Position numbers and translations under genes: made by a program
Part shown: in pieces, positions 48,372 to 55,530 of the stretch
How the letters are laid out: each line of letters starts with the position of its first letter
Numbering within the stretch: the stretch's first letter is position 1
Source: Planctomycetia bacterium
GTDB taxonomy: Bacteria; Planctomycetota; Planctomycetia; Pirellulales; JACPPG01
Reading direction: 5' to 3'
DNA length: 64,000 nucleotides
Assembly (NCBI GenBank): GCA_016191115.1
Contig: JACPPG010000027.1
Coordinates: forward strand, 32,563 to 96,562
The notes under the pieces: generated by a model
Told to the model about the DNA's origin: nothing
The model's input: only the letters and a program-made list of their open reading frames with translations
The model's database searches: none

Positions 48372-49292
48372 ATGAAAAAATATCTCGGATACGGCTTGGC
48401 CCTGGCGATCGTGCTGGGCTTCTGCGCCGCGCAAGTGTTGGCGCGCGGCGGTCACGGCGGCGGGCACGGTGGACACCACGGCGGACACCACAGTGGCCAT
48501 CACGGGCACAGCGGACACCATCACCACGCCAACAATCATCACGCCAGCCACAATGCCCATCACCACGCGCACTGGGCCAACCACAATCGCCCCTTCTCGC
48601 GCGGCTGGTATGGCTACCATCGCGGCGCGTGGGGCGGCGGGTGGGGCTGGGGCAATCCGTGGAACGTTGCCAATTGGGGAACGACCGCCGCGTGGCTGGG
48701 CCTGGGCGCCGCGGCGGCTCCCGCGTGGGGCGGCTACGGTCCGACCAATACCGCGATCTACGATACCGATAACGAGGACCTCAACGCACCGGCCAGCGAG
48801 TTCGCGACCGGCCAGAACGTGTCGCCCGAGGCCCTAGCCGCCGAGTCGGCCGCCGCCAAACAGCTCGCCGCGAAGGGCACGACCGATCCGGTTCAGGGTG
48901 AGAAGTTCCTGCCGCTCGGCGTATTTACATTGGCCCCGGAAAACGAGACCGAGGCCAGCGCCATGCTGCAGTTGGCCGTCAGCAAGCAAGGCGTGCTGCG
49001 CGGGTCGTATTACGATCTGCTGAGCGACGCGGATCACCCGATCCGCGGTTCGGTCGACAAGAAAACGCAGCGCGTGGCCTGGACGTTCGGCCCCCGGGGC
49101 AAGGTGACGTTCCAAACGGCGCTGGCCGCTTTGACCGAACCCTCCGGCCCGGTTTCGGTCCACTATGAAAACGGCCAGACGCGCCAATGGGTGCTCGCTC
49201 GGTACGACAAGGAGCCCGCGGAAAACGATCCGCAAGACGACGAATCAGGAAACGATTCCGGCGATAACAAGACCTCGAACAAGTCGAAGTAG
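48372..49292 (+). CDS. Exported histidine/glycine-rich protein
   Basis: 306-aa protein with a signal peptide (MKKYLGYGLALAIVLGFCAA). A His/Gly-rich stretch follows (residues ~25-75, repeating GGHGGHH and HHGH units), with about 30 His, then a Trp/Gly-rich segment (GYHRGAWGGGWGWG). The C-terminal half (~160-280) looks folded: FLPLGVFTLAPENETEASAMLQLAVSKQGVLRGSYYDLLSD and VTFQTALAAL. The His tract may bind metal. The start could be the ATG at 48351, seven codons upstream; 48372 gives a better signal peptide. The repeated units are prone to slippage. Function unknown. Confidence 0.7.
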   Translation: MKKYLGYGLALAIVLGFCAAQVLARGGHGGGHGGHHGGHHSGHHGHSGHHHHANNHHASHNAHHHAHWANHNRPFSRGWYGYHRGAWGGGWGWGNPWNVANWGTTAAWLGLGAAAAPAWGGYGPTNTAIYDTDNEDLNAPASEFATGQNVSPEALAAESAAAKQLAAKGTTDPVQGEKFLPLGVFTLAPENETEASAMLQLAVSKQGVLRGSYYDLLSDADHPIRGSVDKKTQRVAWTFGPRGKVTFQTALAALTEPSGPVSVHYENGQTRQWVLARYDKEPAENDPQDDESGNDSGDNKTSNKSK

Positions 49293-49415
49293 TGAAGCGG
49301 GCAGTAGGCAGGTCGCGAAATGCCGGGCAGCGCGCGAGCTTCGACAAGACGCCGGTCAGCGGCACTCTCGCGGCCGCGCATCGACGCAAAAAGCGGCTGG
49401 GCCCGGAGTAGAGTC

Positions 49416-49715
49416 ATGAACAGGAAGACCGACCCTGGGCTATGGCGTCGCCTGCGCGTTGGCGACCGCATTCGGCTCGTCAAGATTCCACTCGATTTTT
49501 TGGATTGGAAGGCCCTGCATCTGGAAACGAAGCAGGCCTACCAATATCTGCTTAAGCGCCGCCGGCCCGTAGTCGTCTATCAGATCGACGAGTATGGTTT
49601 GCCTTGGGTCCAGTTTCGATTCCGCCGCGGCGACCGCATGAGGCATGACTTCCTCGCAGTAAACCACGGCGGCATAGTGATCGTAGCGCCTCGGCAAAAA
49701 CACCGGAAGAGATAG
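49416..49715 (+). CDS. Small hypothetical protein
   Basis: 99-aa frame starting MNRKTDPGLWRRLRVGDRIR; basic and tryptophan-containing, with a plausible beta-rich middle (YQIDEYGLPWVQFRFRRGD, GGIVIVAPRQKH). The opposite strand also holds a frame here (49440-49790), but this one has the better composition. No family recognised. Confidence 0.5.
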   Translation: MNRKTDPGLWRRLRVGDRIRLVKIPLDFLDWKALHLETKQAYQYLLKRRRPVVVYQIDEYGLPWVQFRFRRGDRMRHDFLAVNHGGIVIVAPRQKHRKR

Positions 49716-49774
49716 GAGCGTCCATGTCCTCGCCCCCCAAGCCCCGCCGCCGCTGCTTCCAGTTGGCGTGACCC

Positions 49775-50142
49775 ATGGACCCGAATCCAATCAAGCATCC
49801 TGCCGTACTCTTGGCTCATGTTCGCAGCCAAATCGAGCCGCTGCTTGTCGCCGTGGCTTCGCTTTTACAACGCGGAACAAACCATCGGATACGAGATTTG
49901 GTGATCTCTGGCTGGACTTCAGTCGCGGCAGAGAGATGTTCAGCTTGCGCTGGGACCACCATCAAGCACTTTTGGCTGCGGACCGAATGGATGACCACGG
50001 CGAGGTGGGGCGTATCGCGGAAGTCACCACGAACCTGGTTAGAACGCACGCCGAGTTGATGTCGCGAGTGGAGCCGTTCCTAGAAGCCATCCGCACGTTC
50101 TTGCTTGCGCTCCCCGGTCCGGCGGACATCGTGCACGACTAG
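49775..50142 (+). pseudogene. Probable frameshifted small protein gene
   Basis: The first frame (from ATG 49775) gives MDPNPIKHPAVLLAHVRSQI ... ASLLQRGTNHRIRDL. A different frame takes over near 49900 with LWLDFSRGREMFSLRWDHHQALLAADRMDDHGEVGRIAEV ... EPFLEAIRTFLLALPG. Each half looks protein-like only in its own frame, which suggests a single-base indel in a ~120-residue protein. A sequencing error or programmed shift would look the same. Confidence 0.4.
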
Positions 50143-50288
50143 ACTGACCCACTATCAGGCAGCCCCGCACGCAGGCGCGTTAGAATGGCCCCATGACCAC
50201 CACGTCGCCGCCCCGCGGCCGCTGGTTTCAATTCGGGTGCCGTCACATTCTTTACTGCCCTCCGCCTACTGCCTTACCGGAGTCTGCC

Positions 50289-51044
50289 ATGATCGAGCGT
50301 GAAGATCGCGGTTCTGTGGCCGTGCTGCGGATGGCGCGCGGCAAGGGGAATTCCGTCAATATCGACTTCCTCGAGGCGATGATGGCCGCCGTGGCCGACA
50401 TCGAGGTCTCGCCGGCCCGGGCGATGGTCGTGACCGGTCAAGGGCGCAACTTTTCGGCCGGTGTCGATCTGGCCGCCGTGAGCGAGGGGGGCCGTGCGTA
50501 CCTGGAGCGATTCCTGCCGGTCCTCTCCCGCGCCTTCAAACAGATCGTCACGTTTCCCAAGCCGGTCGTAGCGGCCGTCAATGGCCACGCCATCGCCGGC
50601 GGCTGCATCAACATGCTGGCGGCCGATTACCGGCTGGTGGCCCTGGGGGACGCGCGGATCGGGCTCACCGAGCTCTTGGTCGGCGTGCCGTTTCCGGCTT
50701 GGGCCTTCGAGATTGCCCGCGCCACGATCCCCCCACAGCACTTCGCCTCGCTGTGCTACACCGGGCGGACGCTGACACCGACCGAGGCGCTCGCGCACGG
50801 GCTGGCCGACGAACTGGTCGAGCAGGACCAACTGCTCGACCGGGCTTGCGCCGTGGCCGAGCAGTTCGCCGCCGTGCCGGCCGAGACTTTCGCGCTCACC
50901 AAGCGGCATTGGCGGCAGCCGCTCGTGGAGGCGGCTGAGCGCCGCGCCGCGGCCGACGACCAGCGGATCGTGGCCGTCTGGTGCTCCGACGAGACGCAGG
51001 GCCACATTCGCCAGTTCATCAGCAACACGATCGGCCGGAAATGA
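50289..51044 (+). CDS. Enoyl-CoA hydratase/isomerase family protein, second copy
   Basis: 251-aa crotonase-fold protein: VAVLRMARGKGNSVNIDFL, the oxyanion-hole segment NFSAGVDLAAV, AVNGHAIAGGCINMLAADYRL, and IGLTELLVGVPFPAWAFEI. The second region shows Glu in LTELLVG but otherwise differs from the 4709-5506 copy. The ATG at 50289 (MIEREDRGSVAV) follows a repeat-like CCTACTGCC; the frame upstream to 50193 is not protein-like. Its substrate is unknown. It ends 21 bp before a repeat-rich stretch. Confidence 0.88.
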   Translation: MIEREDRGSVAVLRMARGKGNSVNIDFLEAMMAAVADIEVSPARAMVVTGQGRNFSAGVDLAAVSEGGRAYLERFLPVLSRAFKQIVTFPKPVVAAVNGHAIAGGCINMLAADYRLVALGDARIGLTELLVGVPFPAWAFEIARATIPPQHFASLCYTGRTLTPTEALAHGLADELVEQDQLLDRACAVAEQFAAVPAETFALTKRHWRQPLVEAAERRAAADDQRIVAVWCSDETQGHIRQFISNTIGRK

Positions 51045-51064
51045 GTGCGCTCAAGTGTACCGGC

Positions 51065-51453
51065 AGGGCGAGGCTCCCGCCGAGCCGGCGGTCCAAGACG
51101 GCAGGACCGTTCACAGAGTCAAGCTTGCCGGCGGCGCACCGGCGGGAAAGTGGGACAGGCACCGAGACGCAACGTTGGTCTGAAAGGACTTGCGCCGTTT
51201 ATGCTCGGAGCCAGTCCGATTTTCCCGCCTCGCCATTTTGAAAAACAGAATGACCCTGTCCAAAACGGCGTTTCAAGACCTCTCTTGACGGGCTCGTCTC
51301 GGTGCCACTGCCAGCTCGTCTGGCAGTGTTTTCCAACCTTCGCACTGCTGAACAAGCCAGCAGTAGCACCCGGAGGTGCGGTTTTGCAACACCCAGCATC
51401 CCCCAAGGGACACATCGCTCGCACGCGCCGGCTCGGCGGGAGCCTCGCCCTCC
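51065..51453. repeat. Nested stack of repeats downstream of the second enoyl-CoA hydratase
   Basis: The outermost part is a split GGGAGGGCGAGG-type repeat: left arm 51065-51086, right arm 51429-51453. Between the arms are MITE A copy 4 (51102-51258) and a CACTGCCAG...CTGGCAGTG hairpin-bearing unit (about 51300-51375). Insertion of several repeats into one another is the simplest reading. Confidence 0.7.
51102..51258 (-). mobile_element. MITE family A, copy 4
   Basis: 157 bp from CAGGACCGTTCACAG to GAATGACCCTG, flanked by TCCAAGACGG (51092-51101) and TCCAAAACGG (51259-51268), a 9/10 direct repeat. It carries symmetrical changes at both ends (GGACC, TGACC), as if the termini had co-varied. Confidence 0.9.
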
Positions 51454-51482
51454 CGACATATGAACCCGGCGCCTCTGCGCCG

Positions 51483-52061
51483 TCAATTCAGCATCCGCTC
51501 CATGCCGAATTCCAGTTGCAACTGCGGGTCGTGTTCCGAGGACGGATTCAGCTCCTTGAAAAGCATGCTGGGCTGAATGTCGTGGTTGTGCTGGTATTTG
51601 TCGCTTTCGTACTCGGTATAGCTGCCGGCGATCTGGTGATAGAAGATCTGGCAGATCGGCACGCCGGGGTAGACCCGCACCGGCTGCACGGCGAACATCT
51701 CGAGCGTCCAGTAGCCGCAGAATCCGACGTCGCCGAAGCCGGCGGTGACGTGCACGAACAGCCCCAGCCGCCCGATCGAGGACCGCCCTTCGATCATGGG
51801 CACCAGGTTGTGCGTCTCGGTTCGCTCCACGGTGCGGCCCAGATAAAGCTGCTGCGGGTTCAAGACCAGCCCCTGCGGCGGGATGGTCAGCCGCCGCACG
51901 CGGTTGGGCTTGAGCATGTCGAGCACAACCTCTTCGTACACCAATAGCTCGTCGTGCAGCGACAGGTTGTAGCTATTGGGATTCAGCCGCGCGGGATCGA
52001 ACGGGTCGATGACGATGTTCGAGCCAAGCTGCTCGCGAATCTCATGGCCGGAGAGAATCAT
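51483..52061 (-). CDS. dcd: dCTP deaminase
   Basis: Deaminates dCTP to dUTP for thymidylate synthesis. 192 aa, standard size. The central signature PMIEGRSSIGRLGLFVHVTAGFGDVGFCGYWTLEM holds the RSS triphosphate loop and the catalytic Glu, and a conserved LNPNSYNLSLHDEL lies near the N-terminus. KYQHNHDIQPSMLFKEL closes the fold. The ATG at 52061 gives MILSGHEIREQLGSNIVIDP. The next gene upstream on the strand is nth, across a repeat. Confidence 0.95.
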   Translation of the reverse strand: MILSGHEIREQLGSNIVIDPFDPARLNPNSYNLSLHDELLVYEEVVLDMLKPNRVRRLTIPPQGLVLNPQQLYLGRTVERTETHNLVPMIEGRSSIGRLGLFVHVTAGFGDVGFCGYWTLEMFAVQPVRVYPGVPICQIFYHQIAGSYTEYESDKYQHNHDIQPSMLFKELNPSSEHDPQLQLEFGMERMLN

Positions 52062-52073
52062 GCGTTTCCCTTT

Positions 52074-52218
52074 CAGTAGGCGGTAGGCAGTAGGCGGCAG
52101 GCAGAAAGAATCCTGCCGCCGACCACTCGACTACAGACTCTGGGTCGCGATGTCATCGCATTTGCGTCGCCTGTTTGTTTCTCTTCACCGCCTACCGCCC
52201 ACCGCTTACTGCCTACCA
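52074..52218. repeat. GGCAGTAGGCGGTAGGC inverted repeat between dcd and nth
   Basis: CAGTAGGCGGTAGGCAGTAG (from 52074) faces CCGCCTACCGCCCACCGCTT ... GCCTACCA (to 52218). The right arm contains the TAG stop of nth (52213-52215). Single arms of the same unit lie at 48213 and 49300. Confidence 0.8.
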
Positions 52219-52869
52219 CTTTTCCGCGACACCGATCCGCGGGCAGTCGTCGGCCAGCGGGCAAACGTCGCATTTCGGTTTCCGGGCAGTGCAAATCCGC
52301 CGGCCGTGCTGGATCAGACGATGGCTCAGGGCGATCCACTCCTGTTTCGGCAGGTCGCGCATCAGGTCCTGCTCGATCTTGACGGGATCCTTGGCCTTGG
52401 TCAGGCCCAAACGCTGACTGAGCCGGGCGACGTGCGTGTCCACCACCACGCCCGTGGCGACCCCGAAGGCTGTGCCCAGCACGACGTTGGCCGTTTTGCG
52501 GCCTACGCCCGGTAGCTCGACGAGGTCCTCCAGGCTTCGCGGGACCTGGCCGGCATGCCGTTCGACAATCGCCTGGCAGCAGGCCTTGATATTCTTAGCC
52601 TTGTTGCGGAAAAAGCCGGTGCTTTTGATGGCCTTCTCCAGTCGGGCAAGGGGCGCCCGCGCGAAGTCGGCGGCGGTGCGGTACCGGTGGAACAAGTCCT
52701 TGGTCACGATGTTGACGCGCTCGTCGGTGCACTGCGCCGAGAGAATGGTTGAGATCAACAGCTCAAGCGGCGAGCGGTGCGTAAGCGAGCACTGTGCATC
52801 GGGGTACTCGCGCGCAAGCCTGCGCGCCACGCGGACCGCATGATTCCGTGCGGAGACAGTCGTGGCCAT
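52213..52869 (-). CDS. nth: Endonuclease III
   Basis: DNA glycosylase/AP lyase for oxidised pyrimidines, 218 aa. The HhH motif with catalytic Lys is LPGVGRKTANVV, the catalytic Asp is in VVVDTHVARLSQRL, and the [4Fe-4S] cluster cysteines are ICTARKPKCDVCPLADDC (C-x6-C-x2-C-x5-C). The ATG at 52869 (MATTVSARNHAVRVARRLAR) is preferred over the longer 52899 start. The stop codon overlaps a repeat arm. Confidence 0.95.
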   Translation of the reverse strand: MATTVSARNHAVRVARRLAREYPDAQCSLTHRSPLELLISTILSAQCTDERVNIVTKDLFHRYRTAADFARAPLARLEKAIKSTGFFRNKAKNIKACCQAIVERHAGQVPRSLEDLVELPGVGRKTANVVLGTAFGVATGVVVDTHVARLSQRLGLTKAKDPVKIEQDLMRDLPKQEWIALSHRLIQHGRRICTARKPKCDVCPLADDCPRIGVAEKW

Positions 52870-52972
52870 GCGGTGGAGAGATTCCCGGGATCGAGCCAAG
52901 TCGAGAGTGTGTCGCGCCGGGACTAATTCTCAAGATCGGGGCGAAGCGTGTCAAGCGTTCGGAGGCTACACG

Positions 52973-53195
52973 CAGGGCCGTTCACAGATTCAAGCTCGAC
53001 GGCGGCGCACCGGCGGGAAAGTGGGACAGGCACCGAGACGCAACGTTGGTCTGAAAGGACTTGCGCTGTTTATGCTCGGAGCCAGTCCCATTTTCCCGTG
53101 GCTCATTTTTCGGCACACGCGGCTTTCAATCTTTCGACAGGACCTTCGGCCGAAATGTGCCTGACCCCCTCGCCAAGGACTTTGCAGTTCTCCTG
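52973..53195. mobile_element. Chimeric MITE: family A fused to family B
   Basis: The left part (52973 to about 53098) matches MITE A from CAGGGCCGTTCACAG through CCCATTTTCCCG. The right part (about 53099-53195) matches element B from TGGCTCATTTTTCGGCACAC to the terminal CAGTTCTCCTG. The 223-bp unit is flanked by AGGCTACACG (52963-52972) and AGGCTACAGG (53196-53205), 9 of 10 identical. So a hybrid with one end from each family apparently transposed as a unit. Confidence 0.9.
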
Positions 53196-53357
53196 AGGCT
53201 ACAGGCCAGAGAAGACGCGCACGTTCGCGAGAACCTTGCAGCCCTCCGGCCTCAAGTCTCAAGCCTCGCTCGCGGTTGGCCGCCAAATGGCCGCGCGACT
53301 ATAATCGCGCGTTGCCGCTTTGGCTGAACCCTCATTTCGTTCGGGCGCGAGAAGCAC

Positions 53358-53765
53358 ATGCCGCCGGCCGACTACGATCCGCGCTATCTTCGCGGCATCG
53401 AATTGTTCAACGAGTGCGATTTCTTCGAAAGCCACGAAGCCTGGGAGGACCTGTGGAAGGACTACCAGGGACCGTCGCGCAAGTTTTACCAGGGGTTGAT
53501 CCAGGCGGCCGTCGCGCTGCACCACTTCGGCAACGGCAATATTCGCGGCGCGAAGAAGCTATATTTCGGCAGCCTGGGCTATCTCGCGCCGTACAAGCCC
53601 TGGCACGAAGGGATCGACCTGGACAAATTCCTCAACCAGATGCGCGGCTGCTTCGCCGAGATCATCGACAGCACGGAAGAATTCCCCACGATTGAAATCG
53701 ACCCCGACAGCATCCCCGAGATCCATCTTGAAGGAAGCGACGGCGGGACGGTCCCCGCGCCCTGA
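53358..53765 (+). CDS. DUF309 protein
   Basis: 135-aa helical protein: YLRGIELFNECDFFESHEAWEDLWKDYQGPSRKFYQGLIQAAVALHHFGNGN is the DUF309 signature, with Glu/His residues that could bind metal. LYFGSLGYLAPYKP and LDKFLNQM follow, and the C-terminal tail is less conserved. Biochemical function unknown. The ATG at 53358 (MPPADYDPRYLRGIEL) gives the usual length. Confidence 0.9.
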   Translation: MPPADYDPRYLRGIELFNECDFFESHEAWEDLWKDYQGPSRKFYQGLIQAAVALHHFGNGNIRGAKKLYFGSLGYLAPYKPWHEGIDLDKFLNQMRGCFAEIIDSTEEFPTIEIDPDSIPEIHLEGSDGGTVPAP

Positions 53766-53815
53766 CACCCGCGGGATGCTAAGAATCGACCGAAGAATAA
53801 CTTCGCCTCAATACC

Positions 53816-53972
53816 CAGGGCCATTCTGTTTTTCAAAATGGCGAGGCGGGAAAATGGGACTGGCCCCGAGCATAAACAGCGCAAGTCCTTTCAGACCAAC
53901 GTTGCGTCTCGGTGCCTGTCCCACTTTCCCGCCGGTGCGCCGCCGGCAAGCTTGAATCTGTGAATGGCCCTG
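53816..53972 (+). mobile_element. MITE family A, copy 5
   Basis: 157 bp, CAGGGCCATTC to GAATGGCCCTG, with no target duplication: the left flank is CCTCAATACC and the right flank CTCCCGCCGC. The right flank is a truncated repeat arm, so one side has probably been deleted or recombined after insertion. Confidence 0.88.
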
Positions 53973-54031
53973 CTCCCGCCGCGCCGTCGCGCACAAGGAG
54001 GGTCGCGGCTCGGCGGGAGCCTCGCCCTCCC
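53973..54031. repeat. GGGAGGGCGAGG-type repeat, left arm truncated at MITE A
   Basis: The left arm is reduced to CTCCCGCCGCGCC directly at the MITE edge, and the right arm is intact at 54007-54031. It lies downstream of aceF. Confidence 0.65.
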
Positions 54032-54070
54032 GGAACTGGATTATGCGTCGACGCAAGACGGGCACGCGGC

Positions 54071-55489
54071 TTAGGGCGCCAGCAGCAGGCGGCCGGGGAC
54101 CTGCAAGTAGTTCTTCACTTCGTTCAGGAACCGCGCGGCCACCGCCCCGTCGACCAGACGGTGGTCGTACGACAGGCTCAAAGGCATGATCAACCGCGGC
54201 TCGATGCGGTCGTCCACGACCATCGGAGTCTGCCGCGATCGGCCCACAAGCAGCACACCCACCTCCGGCATGTTGATGATCGGCGTGGAATAGGTCCCAC
54301 CGACCGCGCCCAGGTTGCTGATCGTGAACGTGCCGCCACGCAGGTCCTCGAGGGCGAATTGGTTGTTGCGCGCCTTGGTCGTCACGTCCATGAGAGCTTG
54401 CGCGATCTGGGGAATGGTGAGCTGGTCGGCGTCGCGAACGACCGGCACCACCAGGCCCCGGTCGGTGTCGACCGCCACGCCCAGGTTCACGTATTCCTTG
54501 AAAATGACGTGGTTGCTTTCCAGGTCGATCGAGGCATTCAACATCGGGTGCAGCTTGAGCGATTGGGCGACCGCTTTCATGACGAACGCCATCATCGTCA
54601 GCTTCAGCTCGGTGCCGACGTAATCGGCCATGCTCCCCTTGCGAATCCGCTCCAGCTCGGTAATGTCGGCGTCGTCGAAGTTGGTGACGTGGGGGATGGT
54701 CGAACTGGATCGCGCCATGTTGGCGGCGATCGTCTTGCGGATTTTTGTCAGTGGCTGCGTGCGGACCCGCCCGTAGGCGTCGGTGGCTTCCTCGCCGTCG
54801 GGCAGCTTGAAGCCGGCCGGCGTTCCCTTAAGGACGGTCGATGAATGACGGACGGCCGACACGATGTCGTCGCGCGTGATGCGTCCACCCGGGCCGGTGC
54901 CACTGACGCGGCGCAGGTCGACGCCCAGCTCGCGGGCGAGTCGGCGGGTTGAGGGGCCCGCCGGGGCGGCCACCTGGGACGCGTCGGCTGCTTCGTGCGG
55001 TGCCACGTGCGATTTCGCGGCGCTGGGCGCCGCGGCGCCATCGCTGGCGGAGCTATCGTCCTCCTCTTCATTCTCGTCAGCGTGATCGGTCGCCGGGGCG
55101 CGTTTCGCGGGCGCCGGTTTGGCGTCCTTCGCCTTGGTCGCGGGGGCCTTCGACTCGGCCTTTGCGGGGGTTGCCTCTTTGCCGGCCGGCTTCGATGCGC
55201 TGGCCGCCGGTTTGGCGGGCGCTTTGGCCGGCGCGTCGCCATCCTTCGCCGCACTCGCCTCGATCGACAAAAGCAACGTCCCGATCGGCACGGTCTGGCC
55301 CGGCTGCACGTGAATCTTCGCCACGCGGCCGGCGTGCGGGCAAGGAATCTCGACCGTGGCCTTGTCGGTCTCGAGCTCGATGACGTTCTGGTTGGCCTCG
55401 ATCGTGTCCCCCTCGTGGACGAGCACGCTCAGGACGTCGCCGCTCTCGACGTTCTCTCCCAAATCCGGCAGCTTGAACTCGATGGCCAT
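54071..55489 (-). CDS. aceF: Pyruvate dehydrogenase E2 (dihydrolipoamide acetyltransferase)
   Basis: Core acyltransferase of the pyruvate dehydrogenase complex, 472 aa. One lipoyl domain (~1-80) has the lipoyl Lys in ELETDKATVEIP. A long Ala/Pro/Lys linker (~85-170) follows, then a peripheral-subunit-binding domain (STRRLARELGVDLRRVSGTGPGGRITRDDI, ~180-215) and the catalytic domain (~245-472) with the active-site SYDHRLVDGAVAARF. ATG 55489 gives MAIEFKLPDLGENVESGD. It follows aceE by 41 bp. No E3 gene is in the window. Confidence 0.96.
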   Translation of the reverse strand: MAIEFKLPDLGENVESGDVLSVLVHEGDTIEANQNVIELETDKATVEIPCPHAGRVAKIHVQPGQTVPIGTLLLSIEASAAKDGDAPAKAPAKPAASASKPAGKEATPAKAESKAPATKAKDAKPAPAKRAPATDHADENEEEDDSSASDGAAAPSAAKSHVAPHEAADASQVAAPAGPSTRRLARELGVDLRRVSGTGPGGRITRDDIVSAVRHSSTVLKGTPAGFKLPDGEEATDAYGRVRTQPLTKIRKTIAANMARSSSTIPHVTNFDDADITELERIRKGSMADYVGTELKLTMMAFVMKAVAQSLKLHPMLNASIDLESNHVIFKEYVNLGVAVDTDRGLVVPVVRDADQLTIPQIAQALMDVTTKARNNQFALEDLRGGTFTISNLGAVGGTYSTPIINMPEVGVLLVGRSRQTPMVVDDRIEPRLIMPLSLSYDHRLVDGAVAARFLNEVKNYLQVPGRLLLAP

Positions 55490-55530
55490 CGGTGTCTCGT
55501 GTCCTTCTCTCGCGTTTCGTCCTTAAGGCG

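Noticed and set aside
48469..48837. Alternative frame rich in Thr/Ile over the His-rich protein
   Set aside because: The repeat-like Thr-rich reading is a by-product of the His/Gly codons in the supported frame.
51065..51453. CRISPR array
   Set aside because: Repeats here are inverted and of different families with no regular direct-repeat/spacer pattern; no cas genes are in the window.
53816..53972. Protein product from MITE A (frames starting MRCLCSEPVPFSRLAI in several copies)
   Set aside because: The same frames appear in all copies only because the DNA is repeated; no ribosome site and no conservation of coding over non-coding positions.
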